Shown: positions 27,220-38,327, numbered from the stretch's first letter. The stretch is DNA of 64,000 bases from Bacteroidota bacterium (GCA_029974985.1 JARKQC010000183.1:123346-187345); one strand, 5' to 3'. Notes: generated by a model from the letters alone, not told the origin. Translations and numbers: made by a program.

Positions 27220-28143
27220 ATGGAAAGCAATATTCAAAAATTAAATAGATTAAAAAAAGAGCGTAATGCTGTTATTTTAGCACATTATTATCAAGATTCT
27301 GAAATTCAAGATGTAGCTGACTTTTTGGGTGATTCTTTAGCACTTGCTCAAGCGGCAAAAAAAACTGATGCAAAAGTGATACTATTTTGTGGTGTGCATT
27401 TTATGGCTGAAACCGCTAAAATTCTCAATCCCGATAAAATTGTTCTCATTCCCGATTTAGATGCAGGTTGTTCACTTGCAAATTCAGCACCTGCCCCAAA
27501 ATTTAAAGAATGGGTCGAGTCTCACCCAAATCACTATGTTATATCATATATAAATTGTTCGGCAGAAGTTAAAGCAATGTCAGATATAATCTGTACTTCT
27601 TCTAATGTAGATAAGATTATTGCCGCTGTTCCGAAGGATAAGCCAATATGTTTCGCACCCGATAAATATCTTGGGGATTATATTAGTAAAAAAACAGGTA
27701 GAGATATGGTGCTTTGGAACGGTTCTTGTCAAGTTCACGAGATATTTTCAGAAACAGAAGTTATTAATTTAACGCAACAATATCCCGATGCAAAAATTTT
27801 AGCACACCCCGAATGCCCTCAAAATTTATTAGTCTATGCGGATTTTGTTGGTTCGACAAGTGCAATTATAAACCAAGCAAAAATAAGTGAAGATAAGCAG
27901 TTTATAATACTTACTGAGCCGGGCGTAATCCATCAAATGAAAAAGAATTGTCCCGATAAAGAATTTATTCCCGTCGGTAGCATAGGTGGTTGTGCTTGTA
28001 ACGAATGCCCATATATGCGTTTAAATACAATAGACAAAATGATTTCTGCTTTAGAAAATTTAGAGCCACAAATTATTTTAGAGCCAGAATTAATGAAAAA
28101 AGCTCTTATTCCACTTGAAAAAATGTTAAATTTAAGCAATTGA
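27220..28143 (+). CDS. nadA: Quinolinate synthase A
   Basis: NadA condenses iminoaspartate with dihydroxyacetone phosphate to quinolinate, using a [4Fe-4S] cluster. The 307-residue length fits the short NadA type. Seen are the N-terminal ILAHYYQDSEIQDVAD, Cys84 in DAGCSLA, the cysteine of HPECPQN and the late cysteine in CACNECPYM. These correspond to the three cluster ligands known in the family. nadC follows within 7 nt. The aspartate oxidase gene nadB is not in the window. Cluster supply links this gene functionally to the suf operon of the same region. Confidence 0.97.
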   Translation: MESNIQKLNRLKKERNAVILAHYYQDSEIQDVADFLGDSLALAQAAKKTDAKVILFCGVHFMAETAKILNPDKIVLIPDLDAGCSLANSAPAPKFKEWVESHPNHYVISYINCSAEVKAMSDIICTSSNVDKIIAAVPKDKPICFAPDKYLGDYISKKTGRDMVLWNGSCQVHEIFSETEVINLTQQYPDAKILAHPECPQNLLVYADFVGSTSAIINQAKISEDKQFIILTEPGVIHQMKKNCPDKEFIPVGSIGGCACNECPYMRLNTIDKMISALENLEPQIILEPELMKKALIPLEKMLNLSN

Positions 28144-28149
28144 TTTATT

Positions 28150-29010
28150 ATGATGTCATATCCAAGATATTTAACTCTTCCACAAGATTATATTAAAAAT
28201 AAAATTAAATATTTTTTGAAAGAGGACTCACCACAAGGTGATTTTACGTCTATTGGCACAATTCCAGAAACTACAAAATGTAAAGCATATATTGAATCTC
28301 AAGCTAATATCACTTTTGCGGGTGCGGCGATAATAGCGGCATTTTTTGATACAAATACAGAGCTTAAAATCAAAGTCGAAGACGGGCAAAAAATTGGAAA
28401 TGGCTCTATAATTGCCGAAATTTATGGTTCTGCTCGAGAAATCTTAACTAAGGAAAGAATAATTCTAAATCTTATACAAAGATTATCTGCAATAGCTACA
28501 CTAACATCGGAATATGTTGATATTGCAGAGCCTTATGGTGTGAAAATACTCGATACTCGAAAAACTACTCCCGGATTAAGATTATTCGAAAAATATGCGG
28601 TTGCAGTTGGTGGAGGGCATAATCATAGACTCGATTTATCTTCGGGAATACTAATTAAAGATAATCATATCGCTTCCGCTGGCTCGATAGCAAATGCTTT
28701 AAATAATATAAAAAAAATGAATTTACATTTGCCAATCGAACTCGAAGTAGAAAATTTTGAACAAATTAACGAGGCTCTTGATATAGGAGTTGATGGATTT
28801 TTACTCGATAATATGCCACCACAAAAAACTATCGAAGCCGTAAAATTAATTAGAAGCCATAAGAATGGAAAAGATATATTGATAGAATCATCAGGCGGTA
28901 TAAACCTAAACACCTTGCCCGAATACGTTAAAACAGGTATAAATGCCGTTTCTATTGGACAATTAACACACGGCATAAAATCTGCAGATATTCATATAGA
29001 AATTTTTTAA
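28150..29010 (+). CDS. nadC: Nicotinate-nucleotide pyrophosphorylase (quinolinate phosphoribosyltransferase)
   Basis: NadC converts quinolinate and PRPP to nicotinate mononucleotide, the step after NadA. The 286-residue protein has the type II PRTase features TRKTTPGLR, the GGGHNHR PRPP-binding loop, and the acidic barrel motifs ELEVENFEQ and IESSGGI. Two consecutive ATG codons begin it; either could be used. Cotranscription with nadA is evident from the 6-nt gap. Its end overlaps the end of the convergent TMTC-like gene by 4 nt. Confidence 0.97.
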   Translation: MMSYPRYLTLPQDYIKNKIKYFLKEDSPQGDFTSIGTIPETTKCKAYIESQANITFAGAAIIAAFFDTNTELKIKVEDGQKIGNGSIIAEIYGSAREILTKERIILNLIQRLSAIATLTSEYVDIAEPYGVKILDTRKTTPGLRLFEKYAVAVGGGHNHRLDLSSGILIKDNHIASAGSIANALNNIKKMNLHLPIELEVENFEQINEALDIGVDGFLLDNMPPQKTIEAVKLIRSHKNGKDILIESSGGINLNTLPEYVKTGINAVSIGQLTHGIKSADIHIEIF

Positions 29011-31205
29011 TTCAAATATTTTTGAATTGCATATAATTGAACATTTGCTTTTAGATTTTTGCGATTAAGCTCTAATGCACGTCGTAAATCTTTATCTGCT
29101 TCCTTATAATTTTTGAGATTTACATTACAAAATCCTCTTGCCTGCCAATTAATATCATTGCGTGGTTCGAGTTCTATAATTCTATCAATTATTTCTAATT
29201 CTTTTTCATATTGCGAGGTTGTACGATATGCAATAGCAAGATTAACTAAGCTTTCCATAAACTTATTATTTATTTCTAATGCTTTGTTATACTCTTCAAT
29301 ACTTAGTGAATAATCTTTTTTATAGAAATAATACGCTCCCATTAGATTATGAACATTTAAAAGAATTTCGGGAGAATGATTTGCAGTAGTTTTTGCTCTG
29401 TCAAGCCAAACAAATGCAGAATCAAATTGAGCTGTCATATAATAATATCTTGCTAAATTATATTGTAATTTTGGGTTAAGTGAATCTATTTTTAAAGCTA
29501 TTTTAACAGTTTTAATAGCATTTGGGGCGTCATTTATTAGCTCGTACGCCTTTGCTTTTTCGAGCATTACATCAACATCTTGATTATTCCTTTTTAAATA
29601 ACTTTCCAAATCTTCAATCGCCCTACCATAGGCTTTCATTTTCATATATGTTCTTGCGCGGTTTAAATATCCTTGTGTTTTATCTTTAGATAAATCAATA
29701 AACTTATTTTGATCTTCTAATGCCTCTCTATTCTTACCCAAACTTATATAAATAGCGGCTCGATAAGTATAAGCAGAAAGGAAATCGGGATTTAGAGATA
29801 TAACCTTGCTAAAATCATATAAAGCCCAATTTACCTTGCCATCATTAAGATTTGCTTGCCCACGCTTAAAATATGTTCTTGCTTTGTTTGGTGATTTATT
29901 TACGGCATCTGTCCACAAAGTAAGCTCGGAATTCCAAACATTATTTCTTTGATTTGCAAGCACTATATCAACAGAAACAATCATTGCAATAAGAATAAAC
30001 ATTATTGGGATTAACTTGTCTTTCCTTGAAAATATCTCATATAAAATTCCAAAAAATGCTAAAATCAATCCAAGCATTGGTAAATAAACACGATGTTCGA
30101 AAACGACGTCAGCAATTGGAATAAAACTCGCTTCAACCGAAATAGTTAAGAAAAACCATATTAAACCGAATGTAATAATTCGATTATATCTATACATATA
30201 AATTGCAAAAGCAATCAATAATCCAACTAATAACATACCAAATATTACATCAAACTCAGCAAAAGAATTTGCTACTCTTATATCGTGGTCAAAATTCTGC
30301 CGATATGGGAGTAAAAATAATCTAAAATAAAGCGGAAAAACTTTGAATTGTGTTATAAAATAATTCTGACTTGTAATTGTTTCTCCATTAAAATTCTGTA
30401 AAGTAGTAAAAACATTAGAAAATACTTGAAATTGGAAAAATATAAAAAATCCTAATGCCATTAATCCCAAAAATACTATTATTACAATTGGTGAAATTTT
30501 GAAATTTTTGTTAAATATCATCAATTCTATAACAAGTATCATAGGGAAAATCGTAAACATATTTTCTTTAGAAAATATGCCAAGTATAAGAAATATAAAG
30601 CTAATAATAAAGAATAAAATTTGTAATAAAACTCCTTTTCGAGTTACTCTTGCTAATAAGTATGAAAGAAATGCACCCAGATAAAATGTTGCCGCAAGGG
30701 AAGCAAGTCTTTGATAAATATAGCTTACTGCTTGCGTCTGAAGCGGGTGAGCCACAAACAGCATTGCCCCTAAAAATGCAAATAAAACCCCATAGTTAGA
30801 CATTTTTGTATCTCGAATGACGGGAGTTTTAAAAATAAAATAAATTATAAAAAAAACAAATAAACTATTTATAAGATGAATCAAAACATTAAAAATATAA
30901 AATCCCGTTAAATCTTTACCATCATCACTCGAAACATAATTATATGCAAAAGTCCAAAAGGGAACAATTCTAAATTTATTTATTGATGATAGTTTTTCTA
31001 AATCATTCGGATTATGTAAATTAGTATTTTTAAATATAAACTCATCATCAAAATGAGTAGAATTATCATATATATTTGAATAAATTAAAAGACCCGTCCC
31101 AATAATTATTATTATTGAAAAAATAATTAAATACGGCTTTTTGCAGATATTAATAATTTTATCATTTATTGAATTGTTTATGATTTCGCTATCTTGTTCT
31201 GACAT
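29007..31205 (-). CDS. TMTC-like multi-spanning membrane protein with C-terminal TPRs
   Basis: This 732-residue protein has roughly ten hydrophobic helices over the first 430 residues, then TPR repeats to the end. An acidic HFDDEF motif follows the first helix. The segments AHPLQTQAVSYIYQRLASL, FSKENMF and EHRVYLPMLGL align with motifs of eukaryotic TMTC1-4 and bacterial relatives. TMTCs are GT-C-fold O-mannosyltransferases using a lipid-linked sugar, and the acidic pair is their expected catalytic site. Glycosyl transfer to exported proteins is therefore plausible but inferred. The gene is divergent from the TamB-like gene, 164 nt apart. Confidence 0.75.
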   Translation of the reverse strand: MSEQDSEIINNSINDKIINICKKPYLIIFSIIIIIGTGLLIYSNIYDNSTHFDDEFIFKNTNLHNPNDLEKLSSINKFRIVPFWTFAYNYVSSDDGKDLTGFYIFNVLIHLINSLFVFFIIYFIFKTPVIRDTKMSNYGVLFAFLGAMLFVAHPLQTQAVSYIYQRLASLAATFYLGAFLSYLLARVTRKGVLLQILFFIISFIFLILGIFSKENMFTIFPMILVIELMIFNKNFKISPIVIIVFLGLMALGFFIFFQFQVFSNVFTTLQNFNGETITSQNYFITQFKVFPLYFRLFLLPYRQNFDHDIRVANSFAEFDVIFGMLLVGLLIAFAIYMYRYNRIITFGLIWFFLTISVEASFIPIADVVFEHRVYLPMLGLILAFFGILYEIFSRKDKLIPIMFILIAMIVSVDIVLANQRNNVWNSELTLWTDAVNKSPNKARTYFKRGQANLNDGKVNWALYDFSKVISLNPDFLSAYTYRAAIYISLGKNREALEDQNKFIDLSKDKTQGYLNRARTYMKMKAYGRAIEDLESYLKRNNQDVDVMLEKAKAYELINDAPNAIKTVKIALKIDSLNPKLQYNLARYYYMTAQFDSAFVWLDRAKTTANHSPEILLNVHNLMGAYYFYKKDYSLSIEEYNKALEINNKFMESLVNLAIAYRTTSQYEKELEIIDRIIELEPRNDINWQARGFCNVNLKNYKEADKDLRRALELNRKNLKANVQLYAIQKYLN

Positions 31206-31369
31206 TTAATTTTGATTTTCTATTTTACACAAACTATTAATAAACAAAAATAAATACAAATTTTTTATATTCAAAAACTTATTAGAAATTTAAGTAAAAT
31301 AATTGTAAATCTTTAAACTTTGTATGCGTCTATTGTGTATTATAATTAACATTATAGAAATTTACTCTT

Positions 31370-34300
31370 ATGAGTGAACAAGAAAGCATTAAGTTGGAAG
31401 AAAAAATACAAAAAAAATCTTTTGGAAAAAAAATCCTAAAAGGAATTTTATATTTATTTCTAATTTTGGCATTTTTTAGTATTTCACTTATAATTTTAGC
31501 ACAATTTCGATTTTTTAGAAATTTCGCATTAGAAAATATACTCAAAATTGTAAATAAAGAATTAATTGCAAAAATTGAAATTGATGATTTGACTTTTTCT
31601 CATCTTGCGGGTATTCAGCTTTATGGTGTTAGATTAATTACAGATAATGATACTCTTGCAAACGTTCCAGAATTAATAATTGATGCTAATTTATATGATT
31701 TATTAAATCAAAAAGTTAGCATAAATAGTATTATTTTAAAAAACCCAGATATAAGATTATTACGGAATACAGTGGACTCGCTTTGGAATTATGATAAAAT
31801 TGCAAGTTCGAGCGATACAAGTTCCTCCGAACCTTCACCTTGGAAAATAGATGTAAAAAAATTAGAACTTCGGAATGCAAAATTTCTAATGTACGACTCA
31901 ACAATATCGTATATTAATTATTCAATGCTCGATTATGACCATCTTAGTATTTATAATTTAGACTTAAAATTAAGTGCAAAAATTAATCTTCAATCTAATG
32001 ATTTTTTAGCAAAAATTTATAAACTAAATTGTAATGAAAAATATTCACGCTTACGAATACAAAATTTAAGTTCTACATTAATTTTAAATCCCAAAGTTAT
32101 TGCCGCAAAGGATTTTAGAGCAAAATTAAATGAATCAGATTTTGATATAAATATTGAAATGACAAATTTTGATGTATTCGAAACATATAGCAAACCCGAA
32201 ATTGAAAAAGCTCATTTTAATCTCAGTGCCAAAGGTTTTAACGTAGAAGATTCCGTTATTCAAAAATTTGAATATATACCAATCGAATTTGGCAAATCAT
32301 CCAATATATATATTGATGCCATAGGGACATTATCAGATTTAACAGTAAAAAGATTAAGACTCGAAACGGGCAATTCCGATATTAGAATATCTGGAAAATT
32401 AAAGAATTTGCTAAATATTGATGATTTTGAATATGAATTTTCATTAGATAATTCAAAATTTTTGCGTAAAGATATTATAGATATGCTTGCAAATTTGGAC
32501 TTGAATGGAATACCAAAATTCGATAATGCTTATGCAAAAAGGCTCTATGTACGCGGATTTTTGGATAGTGTTTATACAGATTTAGATATTAATACAAAAA
32601 TTGGTGATTTAGTTGGAAAAGCGGGGATAAATTATTCTAAAGATATAATGACTTATTTCGCTGATTGCAATGTGAAAAATTTATATTTATCTCCAATAAC
32701 TAATAACAATGATTTGTCTGGAATTTTAAATGGGCGAGTTTATTTAAAGGGTGAGGGTACTGATTTTAAGGATATAAATGCAAGTTTAATAAGTAATTTA
32801 TACAATTCTCAAATTCTTGGGATAAATATCTCGAATTTTCGTACAAATTTAAATGTAAATGAAAAAAGAATACAAATTGATACATTATTTGTGGAACTTA
32901 CTCAATTTAAAGATAACTCAGATATTGAATTATTCGAAATTAAAAATGAAAATCAATCTTATATTGATATAAATGGAATACTCGATTTATATAATGAAAA
33001 GTCGCCTAATTATGATTTGGCTATAAAACTAAATTCTATTAATTTTAATTCTCTATTTAAGGATAATTCTCTGCCGAGTAACATAACAAGCGATATTAGT
33101 GTAAATGCTTCTGGCTTTGATATTGATAGTTTAAACGGAAAATTTTATGCTCAAATCCACGCATTAGATTTCGCTGATAGAGGATTTTTCCCATTTTCTA
33201 TAAATATCAATATCGAAAGAGAAAATGATGATTTTAGAAATTTAGTAGTCAACTCTGAGTTTATGAATTTTGAAATCAATGGTAATTATCATTTTCTTGA
33301 TATAATTAATGGAATTTCTTTACAAGGAACTCATATCGCAGAGTATATTAGCGATAAAATCGAATCGTATAATCCTAAAAAATTATTAACTCAAGATACA
33401 GTTTCAAAACAGCAATTTATTAGTAAAATAGGTGAATTTCCAGATATAAATGCAAATATTAGCGTAAATATCAAAGATATTTCTATGATAAATCTTTTTT
33501 TAGATTCAATGAGTATATATAGCTCTATAAATCTTAAAGCAAAGATTAATTCAAGTAAAAATCAAAGTAGTATTTTGGTTGATACATTAGAGTTAAAAGA
33601 TTTTTCATATCAAGCTGATGATATAACTATTAAGACTGCAGAAATAAAATTACAAAGTAATGTTATTACCTCAATAAAAGATTCAATAGCAAATATTGAT
33701 TTATTGAAAATTAATTTTGACAATTCTAAAACTATATCTCTTAATGATATAAAACTTGATTCAGCATATACTAATCTATCTTTTGATGGCGATAATCTAA
33801 ATTATATAATTTCTTCGTATATTAATAATGATATGAATCTTGCTTTAAATGGCAAACTTGAAATTGGAGAAACTTATGTTAAGCTAAATGCAGATTCTTT
33901 AAAATTTTCTTTAAATAATAAATATTTATGGAAAAATACAAATACAATCAAGATAAAATCTACTTTAAATGGTTTTGCTATCGAAGATTTTTCTATACAA
34001 AGGGATTCTGCCGAAACTATATTTTTACGTGGTGCTATTGATGATGATAAAGCAAAAAATATTGTTTTTGATATTTCAAACTTACCCGTAACTGATTTTT
34101 TACCTCTTGCGGGTGATGATATTGTTAAAGAATTCGAAGGTATGGTATTTAATGTTGATTCACTTAGAATTAGAATAAACGGCGATTTAAAGACTCCACG
34201 CATTGTTAGCTCGATTTATGCAGATAGTTTAATTATTAGTAATTATAAAATTGGCAATATTAGTGGGCGACTAATTCATAACGAAAGTTATGTAAATGGA

Positions 34301-35971
34301 TATTTTGATGTTGTTACCCCATTGCTCGGAAATAAAAAAACTCTTGTTATTGATGTAAATTATTTACCTATATATTTAGGAGTTAATAGTGAAATACCAT
34401 TAATGGACACAAGTAAAGCGTTAGATATTAGGCTAAAAGCAACACAACTGCCACTCGAATTATTAATGCCTTTTGCAACAGGTCTAAGTGAATTAAGCGG
34501 TTATGCAGACGCTAATATCATTGTCGAAGGTAGCCTCCAAGATGGAATCACTTATAGTGGAAAAGCAATTTCTACTAAAACACGATTAAAAATCGAAAAT
34601 ACTAATATCGAATATAATGCTGAATTGAATGTTGATTTTAATAAAGATAAAGTAACACTTTCAAAAGTAATTCTAAAAAATATCCCCGAAGACAATAGAT
34701 TTGGACGATTAGGCAAAGCTGAACTTACGGGAACTATCGAACTTAATGGCTTTGAAATCGGAAATCTTGATTTATACGCAACTACAGATAGACTTTTGGT
34801 AATGAGCGATGCTACGATGGTTACTATGCCCGATTTATATGGTGATTTTATTATTTCAACTGAAAACGCTCCTTTACGATTTTATGGAACTCTGCAAAAA
34901 CCCAATTTAGATGCAAATGTTATTATAAATTATGCTCATCTGAAAATGCCACTTGAAACAAAAAAATCTATGGTCCGAACTTATTTAACTTATCGAAAAA
35001 TGGGTGATACAGTTAGAATTCAATCAATTACAAGTACGGATAGCACTAATTTTGATAATGAAAATAACGATAAAAATGAAGGCATTAGCCCAAGTATTGC
35101 TGATTTGATTAATTACAATTTACAAGCCAAAATACTCGGTCAATTTATCGTAGAAATGGATATGGATTTAATTGGTTCGATGTATGCTGTTATTGCTACA
35201 AGTGATAAATCTCGCTCGCTTAGATATGAAAAAAATAGAGATGAAGAAGAAGGAAAACTATTTGGTGAAGTGGTCGTTAAAGAGCAATCTACTATTAAAT
35301 CTTGGAAACAATTTACAACAAGCGGAGTAATCAATTTTCCAACGGGAAGTATAGAAAATCCACTTCTTGATTTATCTGCTACCCATACGGGTACGATGAT
35401 GGAAGATGGTGTGCGTAAGCAATTTATTGTAAAAATGTTTATAACAGGATTTAAAGAAAATCCAAAAGTGAGCTTTAAATATTATATTGACCAAGTCGAA
35501 GGCACCGGCTCGCAAGAGCAAATAAATGAAGATGCTTTATATTTATTGACTTTAGGACGTACAAAATCTAACACTATTGGTAATCTTAATAATTCAATAT
35601 TAAATGAAGGTTTTGCGTCGGGAGTTTCAAATTTTGCAACCAAAGCACTATCTGACTTGCTTATTGGAACGGGGGTAATTCAAAGTGCAGAGTTCGATTT
35701 TCAAGGTGGCTCAATGAATCTCGGAGACGCTACACTAAGGCTAACGGGGCAGTTATATGGCGGAATTAGCTGGACTATCGGCGGCACAGTTGCAGACCTT
35801 TCAAGCAATAATCAAATCACAATTGATATACCCGCGGCTGAATTTTCGGATAATCCATTTTGGTCGAATTTTATTTTACAATTTTCTAAAGCTTCAAATA
35901 CTAACGTTTTAGCAAATACTCAAGATGCAAAGAATTGGGAAATTAAAATTAAACTCGGTAGTAGTTGGTAA
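31370..35971 (+). CDS. TamB-like translocation and assembly module protein
   Basis: This 1533-residue protein has one N-terminal membrane helix (about 21-45), a very long repetitive beta-rich periplasmic body of the AsmA/TamB/VPS13-like type, and a C-terminal TamB (DUF490) domain. Markers include GYADANIIVEGSL, SATHTGTMMEDG, the YYIDQVEGTGSQEQINEDAL stretch and the closing WEIKIKLGSSW. TamB proteins span the periplasm and help insert outer-membrane proteins or carry phospholipid between membranes. In this phylum a TamB-like protein often pairs with a BamA-family barrel, but none is adjacent. Isoleucine, asparagine and serine are very frequent, which reflects the base composition. Confidence 0.85.
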   Translation: MSEQESIKLEEKIQKKSFGKKILKGILYLFLILAFFSISLIILAQFRFFRNFALENILKIVNKELIAKIEIDDLTFSHLAGIQLYGVRLITDNDTLANVPELIIDANLYDLLNQKVSINSIILKNPDIRLLRNTVDSLWNYDKIASSSDTSSSEPSPWKIDVKKLELRNAKFLMYDSTISYINYSMLDYDHLSIYNLDLKLSAKINLQSNDFLAKIYKLNCNEKYSRLRIQNLSSTLILNPKVIAAKDFRAKLNESDFDINIEMTNFDVFETYSKPEIEKAHFNLSAKGFNVEDSVIQKFEYIPIEFGKSSNIYIDAIGTLSDLTVKRLRLETGNSDIRISGKLKNLLNIDDFEYEFSLDNSKFLRKDIIDMLANLDLNGIPKFDNAYAKRLYVRGFLDSVYTDLDINTKIGDLVGKAGINYSKDIMTYFADCNVKNLYLSPITNNNDLSGILNGRVYLKGEGTDFKDINASLISNLYNSQILGINISNFRTNLNVNEKRIQIDTLFVELTQFKDNSDIELFEIKNENQSYIDINGILDLYNEKSPNYDLAIKLNSINFNSLFKDNSLPSNITSDISVNASGFDIDSLNGKFYAQIHALDFADRGFFPFSININIERENDDFRNLVVNSEFMNFEINGNYHFLDIINGISLQGTHIAEYISDKIESYNPKKLLTQDTVSKQQFISKIGEFPDINANISVNIKDISMINLFLDSMSIYSSINLKAKINSSKNQSSILVDTLELKDFSYQADDITIKTAEIKLQSNVITSIKDSIANIDLLKINFDNSKTISLNDIKLDSAYTNLSFDGDNLNYIISSYINNDMNLALNGKLEIGETYVKLNADSLKFSLNNKYLWKNTNTIKIKSTLNGFAIEDFSIQRDSAETIFLRGAIDDDKAKNIVFDISNLPVTDFLPLAGDDIVKEFEGMVFNVDSLRIRINGDLKTPRIVSSIYADSLIISNYKIGNISGRLIHNESYVNGYFDVVTPLLGNKKTLVIDVNYLPIYLGVNSEIPLMDTSKALDIRLKATQLPLELLMPFATGLSELSGYADANIIVEGSLQDGITYSGKAISTKTRLKIENTNIEYNAELNVDFNKDKVTLSKVILKNIPEDNRFGRLGKAELTGTIELNGFEIGNLDLYATTDRLLVMSDATMVTMPDLYGDFIISTENAPLRFYGTLQKPNLDANVIINYAHLKMPLETKKSMVRTYLTYRKMGDTVRIQSITSTDSTNFDNENNDKNEGISPSIADLINYNLQAKILGQFIVEMDMDLIGSMYAVIATSDKSRSLRYEKNRDEEEGKLFGEVVVKEQSTIKSWKQFTTSGVINFPTGSIENPLLDLSATHTGTMMEDGVRKQFIVKMFITGFKENPKVSFKYYIDQVEGTGSQEQINEDALYLLTLGRTKSNTIGNLNNSILNEGFASGVSNFATKALSDLLIGTGVIQSAEFDFQGGSMNLGDATLRLTGQLYGGISWTIGGTVADLSSNNQITIDIPAAEFSDNPFWSNFILQFSKASNTNVLANTQDAKNWEIKIKLGSSW

Positions 35972-36146
35972 ATATATTTTTAAAAAAGCGTTGATAATTA
36001 TTAACACAATTTCAAATAAGAAAATCTTTTTAATTTTGAAACGTGTATTTTAAATTAATTCTGTTATTCAAAATTTGATATTATACTATTTGTTATATAT
36101 TAATTAAAAAAAATTAATATTATAGCAATATGAAATTGGTAAAAAA

Positions 36147-38324
36147 ATGAATTCATATAATTTAGGAATACAAGGAAGTGGGCTAATACTAATTTTATTG
36201 TTAATAATTGCCTCTTTCTTTACTATTTTTATCTATTTACGTACAAATCCACCAATAAATAAAGGGAAAAAATTTTTATTAATTTCTCTAAGAACATTGG
36301 CTTTGCTCCTTCTTATCTTCGCTCTTTTCGAACCCGTAATTACAGGTGTTCGTAGTAAAATCATCGAACCAAAAATTGCTGTTCTTTTGGACAATTCTCT
36401 ATCTATGAAGCTCGAAGATGCATCAGGCGATCGTTTAAGTAAATATAAAAATGTCTTTAATGATAGTAAATTAAGCGATTATGACGATGAAAATATTATT
36501 TTTAGAAAATTTGGCGAAAGCTCACAACTTGTTCAAAATTTTAAATTCGATTCACTAGATTTTAATGACAACCAAACTGATATTACTACAGCAATTCATA
36601 GTATAACGCAAGCTAAGCAAAATGATAATGTTAAAGCACTTGTAATTTTTACAGATGGTGCTTTTAATACGGGTTCTAATCCAATTTATGCCGCAGAAGA
36701 ATTATCTTTACCAATTTTTACAATTGGAATTGGTGATTCTGCCGAACCGAAAGATATTTCTGTACAAGCTCTTATTTTAAATGAAATTGCTTATATTGAT
36801 AATCCCGTACCAATTAACGTAAATATCAAAGCTAATGGCTACAAAGGTGAAGATTTAAAAATATCAATTTTTGATAATAATAAGTTATTAGAAACTAAAG
36901 AATTACATTTAGAAGATGATTTTTACGAATCAACTGTATATTTTACCTATTTGCCTAAGGAAGCAGGAAATAGAAAAATAACTGTAAAAATTGATGATAA
37001 AAAAGATGAAATAAGCTATAAAAATAACTCCATTTCTGAATTTATAAAAGTATTAAAAAATAAGCGAATAATATCTATTTTTGCGGGAGCGCCAAGTGGG
37101 GATTTATCCTTTGTAAAGCAATTTTTAAGCGATTTGAAGGGTGTTGAAGTTAAAGAATTTGTACAAAGCCAAGGCTCGAATTTCTATACTCAAGCTACTG
37201 AAACTGATATTAGTGAGACCGAGCTTTTCATATTTATTGGATTTCCAATAAACTCTACCCCACAAGGCATAATTGATAAAATTGCAAAACAATTATCGCA
37301 TAATAAACCAATTTTTCTTATGACTTCTCTAAATACAGATTTTAATAAATTAAAATCAATTGAGGAGTTTTTACCTTTTAATACAGCATCAACGCGCCCG
37401 AATGAATTTACTATTTTGCCCGATTTTAACCCTCGAGCCGCATCAAATCCACTTATTAGAGTAAATGGAACTGACGACGATATTGAAAAATGGAAAAACT
37501 TACCGCCCGTTTTCAGAACAGAAACTTTTGTACGCCCTAAACCCGAAAGTGAAATTATTGCAACTTTTAAAATAAATAATGTTCCTTTAAATGAGCCTTT
37601 TATTATCACTCGTAATATAAATTCACGTAAATCTATTGCTGTAATTGGATATAATTTATTCCGTTGGAAATTAATTGCTTATGGTGGTGAACTTTCGAAA
37701 GGAAATGAAAACCCTTTCGATGCCTATACAACATTTTTAGATAACTCTATTCGATGGCTATCGGTTAGCGATATTAATAAACGAATTACTATTACTACCA
37801 CAAAAAAGAATTATACGAAAGGCGAAAAAGTTGAGTTTACTGCACAAGTTTATGATGCCTCGTATTTGCCTGTTGATAATGCAAGCGTAAATGTTAGTGT
37901 TTCGGGAAATAATGAGACTCGAAATATTAATTTGGTATCTGTCGGAAATGGACGATATATTAGTAGTTTAGAAGGTCTGCCATCGGGAGATTTTAATTTC
38001 AAAGGCGAGGTTATACGTAATAGTCAAAAAATTGGCTCAGACGATGGACGCTTTTCTATTGGTAGCGTTGATATTGAGCATAGAAATTTACGAATGCAAG
38101 TAGAGCTTTTAAGAACAATTTCCGAAGCAAGTGGTGGCAAATTTTATACTTATAATAATATATCGAGTATTATTGATGATATAAAGTCTTTAAAAAGTTT
38201 TAAAGCAAAACCCATTACTTTGCGAAGTGATTTTGCACTTTGGAATTATGTTTGGTTGCTAATTGTATCGCTTTTACTCTTTGCTATTGAATGGTTTATA
38301 AGAAAACGTTCAGGAATGATTTAG
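36147..38324 (+). CDS. Membrane-anchored VWA-domain protein
   Basis: This 725-residue protein has two N-terminal membrane helices (about 10-30 and 45-65) and a von Willebrand A domain from about 75, with MIDAS sequence LLDNSLSM and a later VIFTDGAFNTGS. Ig-like and amidotransferase-like segments follow, then a C-terminal helix (about 697-717) with a positive tail. This layout is common in Bacteroidota, in operons with BatA/MoxR-type genes, but neither is present here. The next gene starts 3 nt after its stop, so expression is coupled. The role is unknown, perhaps in envelope assembly or stress. Confidence 0.78.
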   Translation: MNSYNLGIQGSGLILILLLIIASFFTIFIYLRTNPPINKGKKFLLISLRTLALLLLIFALFEPVITGVRSKIIEPKIAVLLDNSLSMKLEDASGDRLSKYKNVFNDSKLSDYDDENIIFRKFGESSQLVQNFKFDSLDFNDNQTDITTAIHSITQAKQNDNVKALVIFTDGAFNTGSNPIYAAEELSLPIFTIGIGDSAEPKDISVQALILNEIAYIDNPVPINVNIKANGYKGEDLKISIFDNNKLLETKELHLEDDFYESTVYFTYLPKEAGNRKITVKIDDKKDEISYKNNSISEFIKVLKNKRIISIFAGAPSGDLSFVKQFLSDLKGVEVKEFVQSQGSNFYTQATETDISETELFIFIGFPINSTPQGIIDKIAKQLSHNKPIFLMTSLNTDFNKLKSIEEFLPFNTASTRPNEFTILPDFNPRAASNPLIRVNGTDDDIEKWKNLPPVFRTETFVRPKPESEIIATFKINNVPLNEPFIITRNINSRKSIAVIGYNLFRWKLIAYGGELSKGNENPFDAYTTFLDNSIRWLSVSDINKRITITTTKKNYTKGEKVEFTAQVYDASYLPVDNASVNVSVSGNNETRNINLVSVGNGRYISSLEGLPSGDFNFKGEVIRNSQKIGSDDGRFSIGSVDIEHRNLRMQVELLRTISEASGGKFYTYNNISSIIDDIKSLKSFKAKPITLRSDFALWNYVWLLIVSLLLFAIEWFIRKRSGMI

Positions 38325-38327
38325 AAT

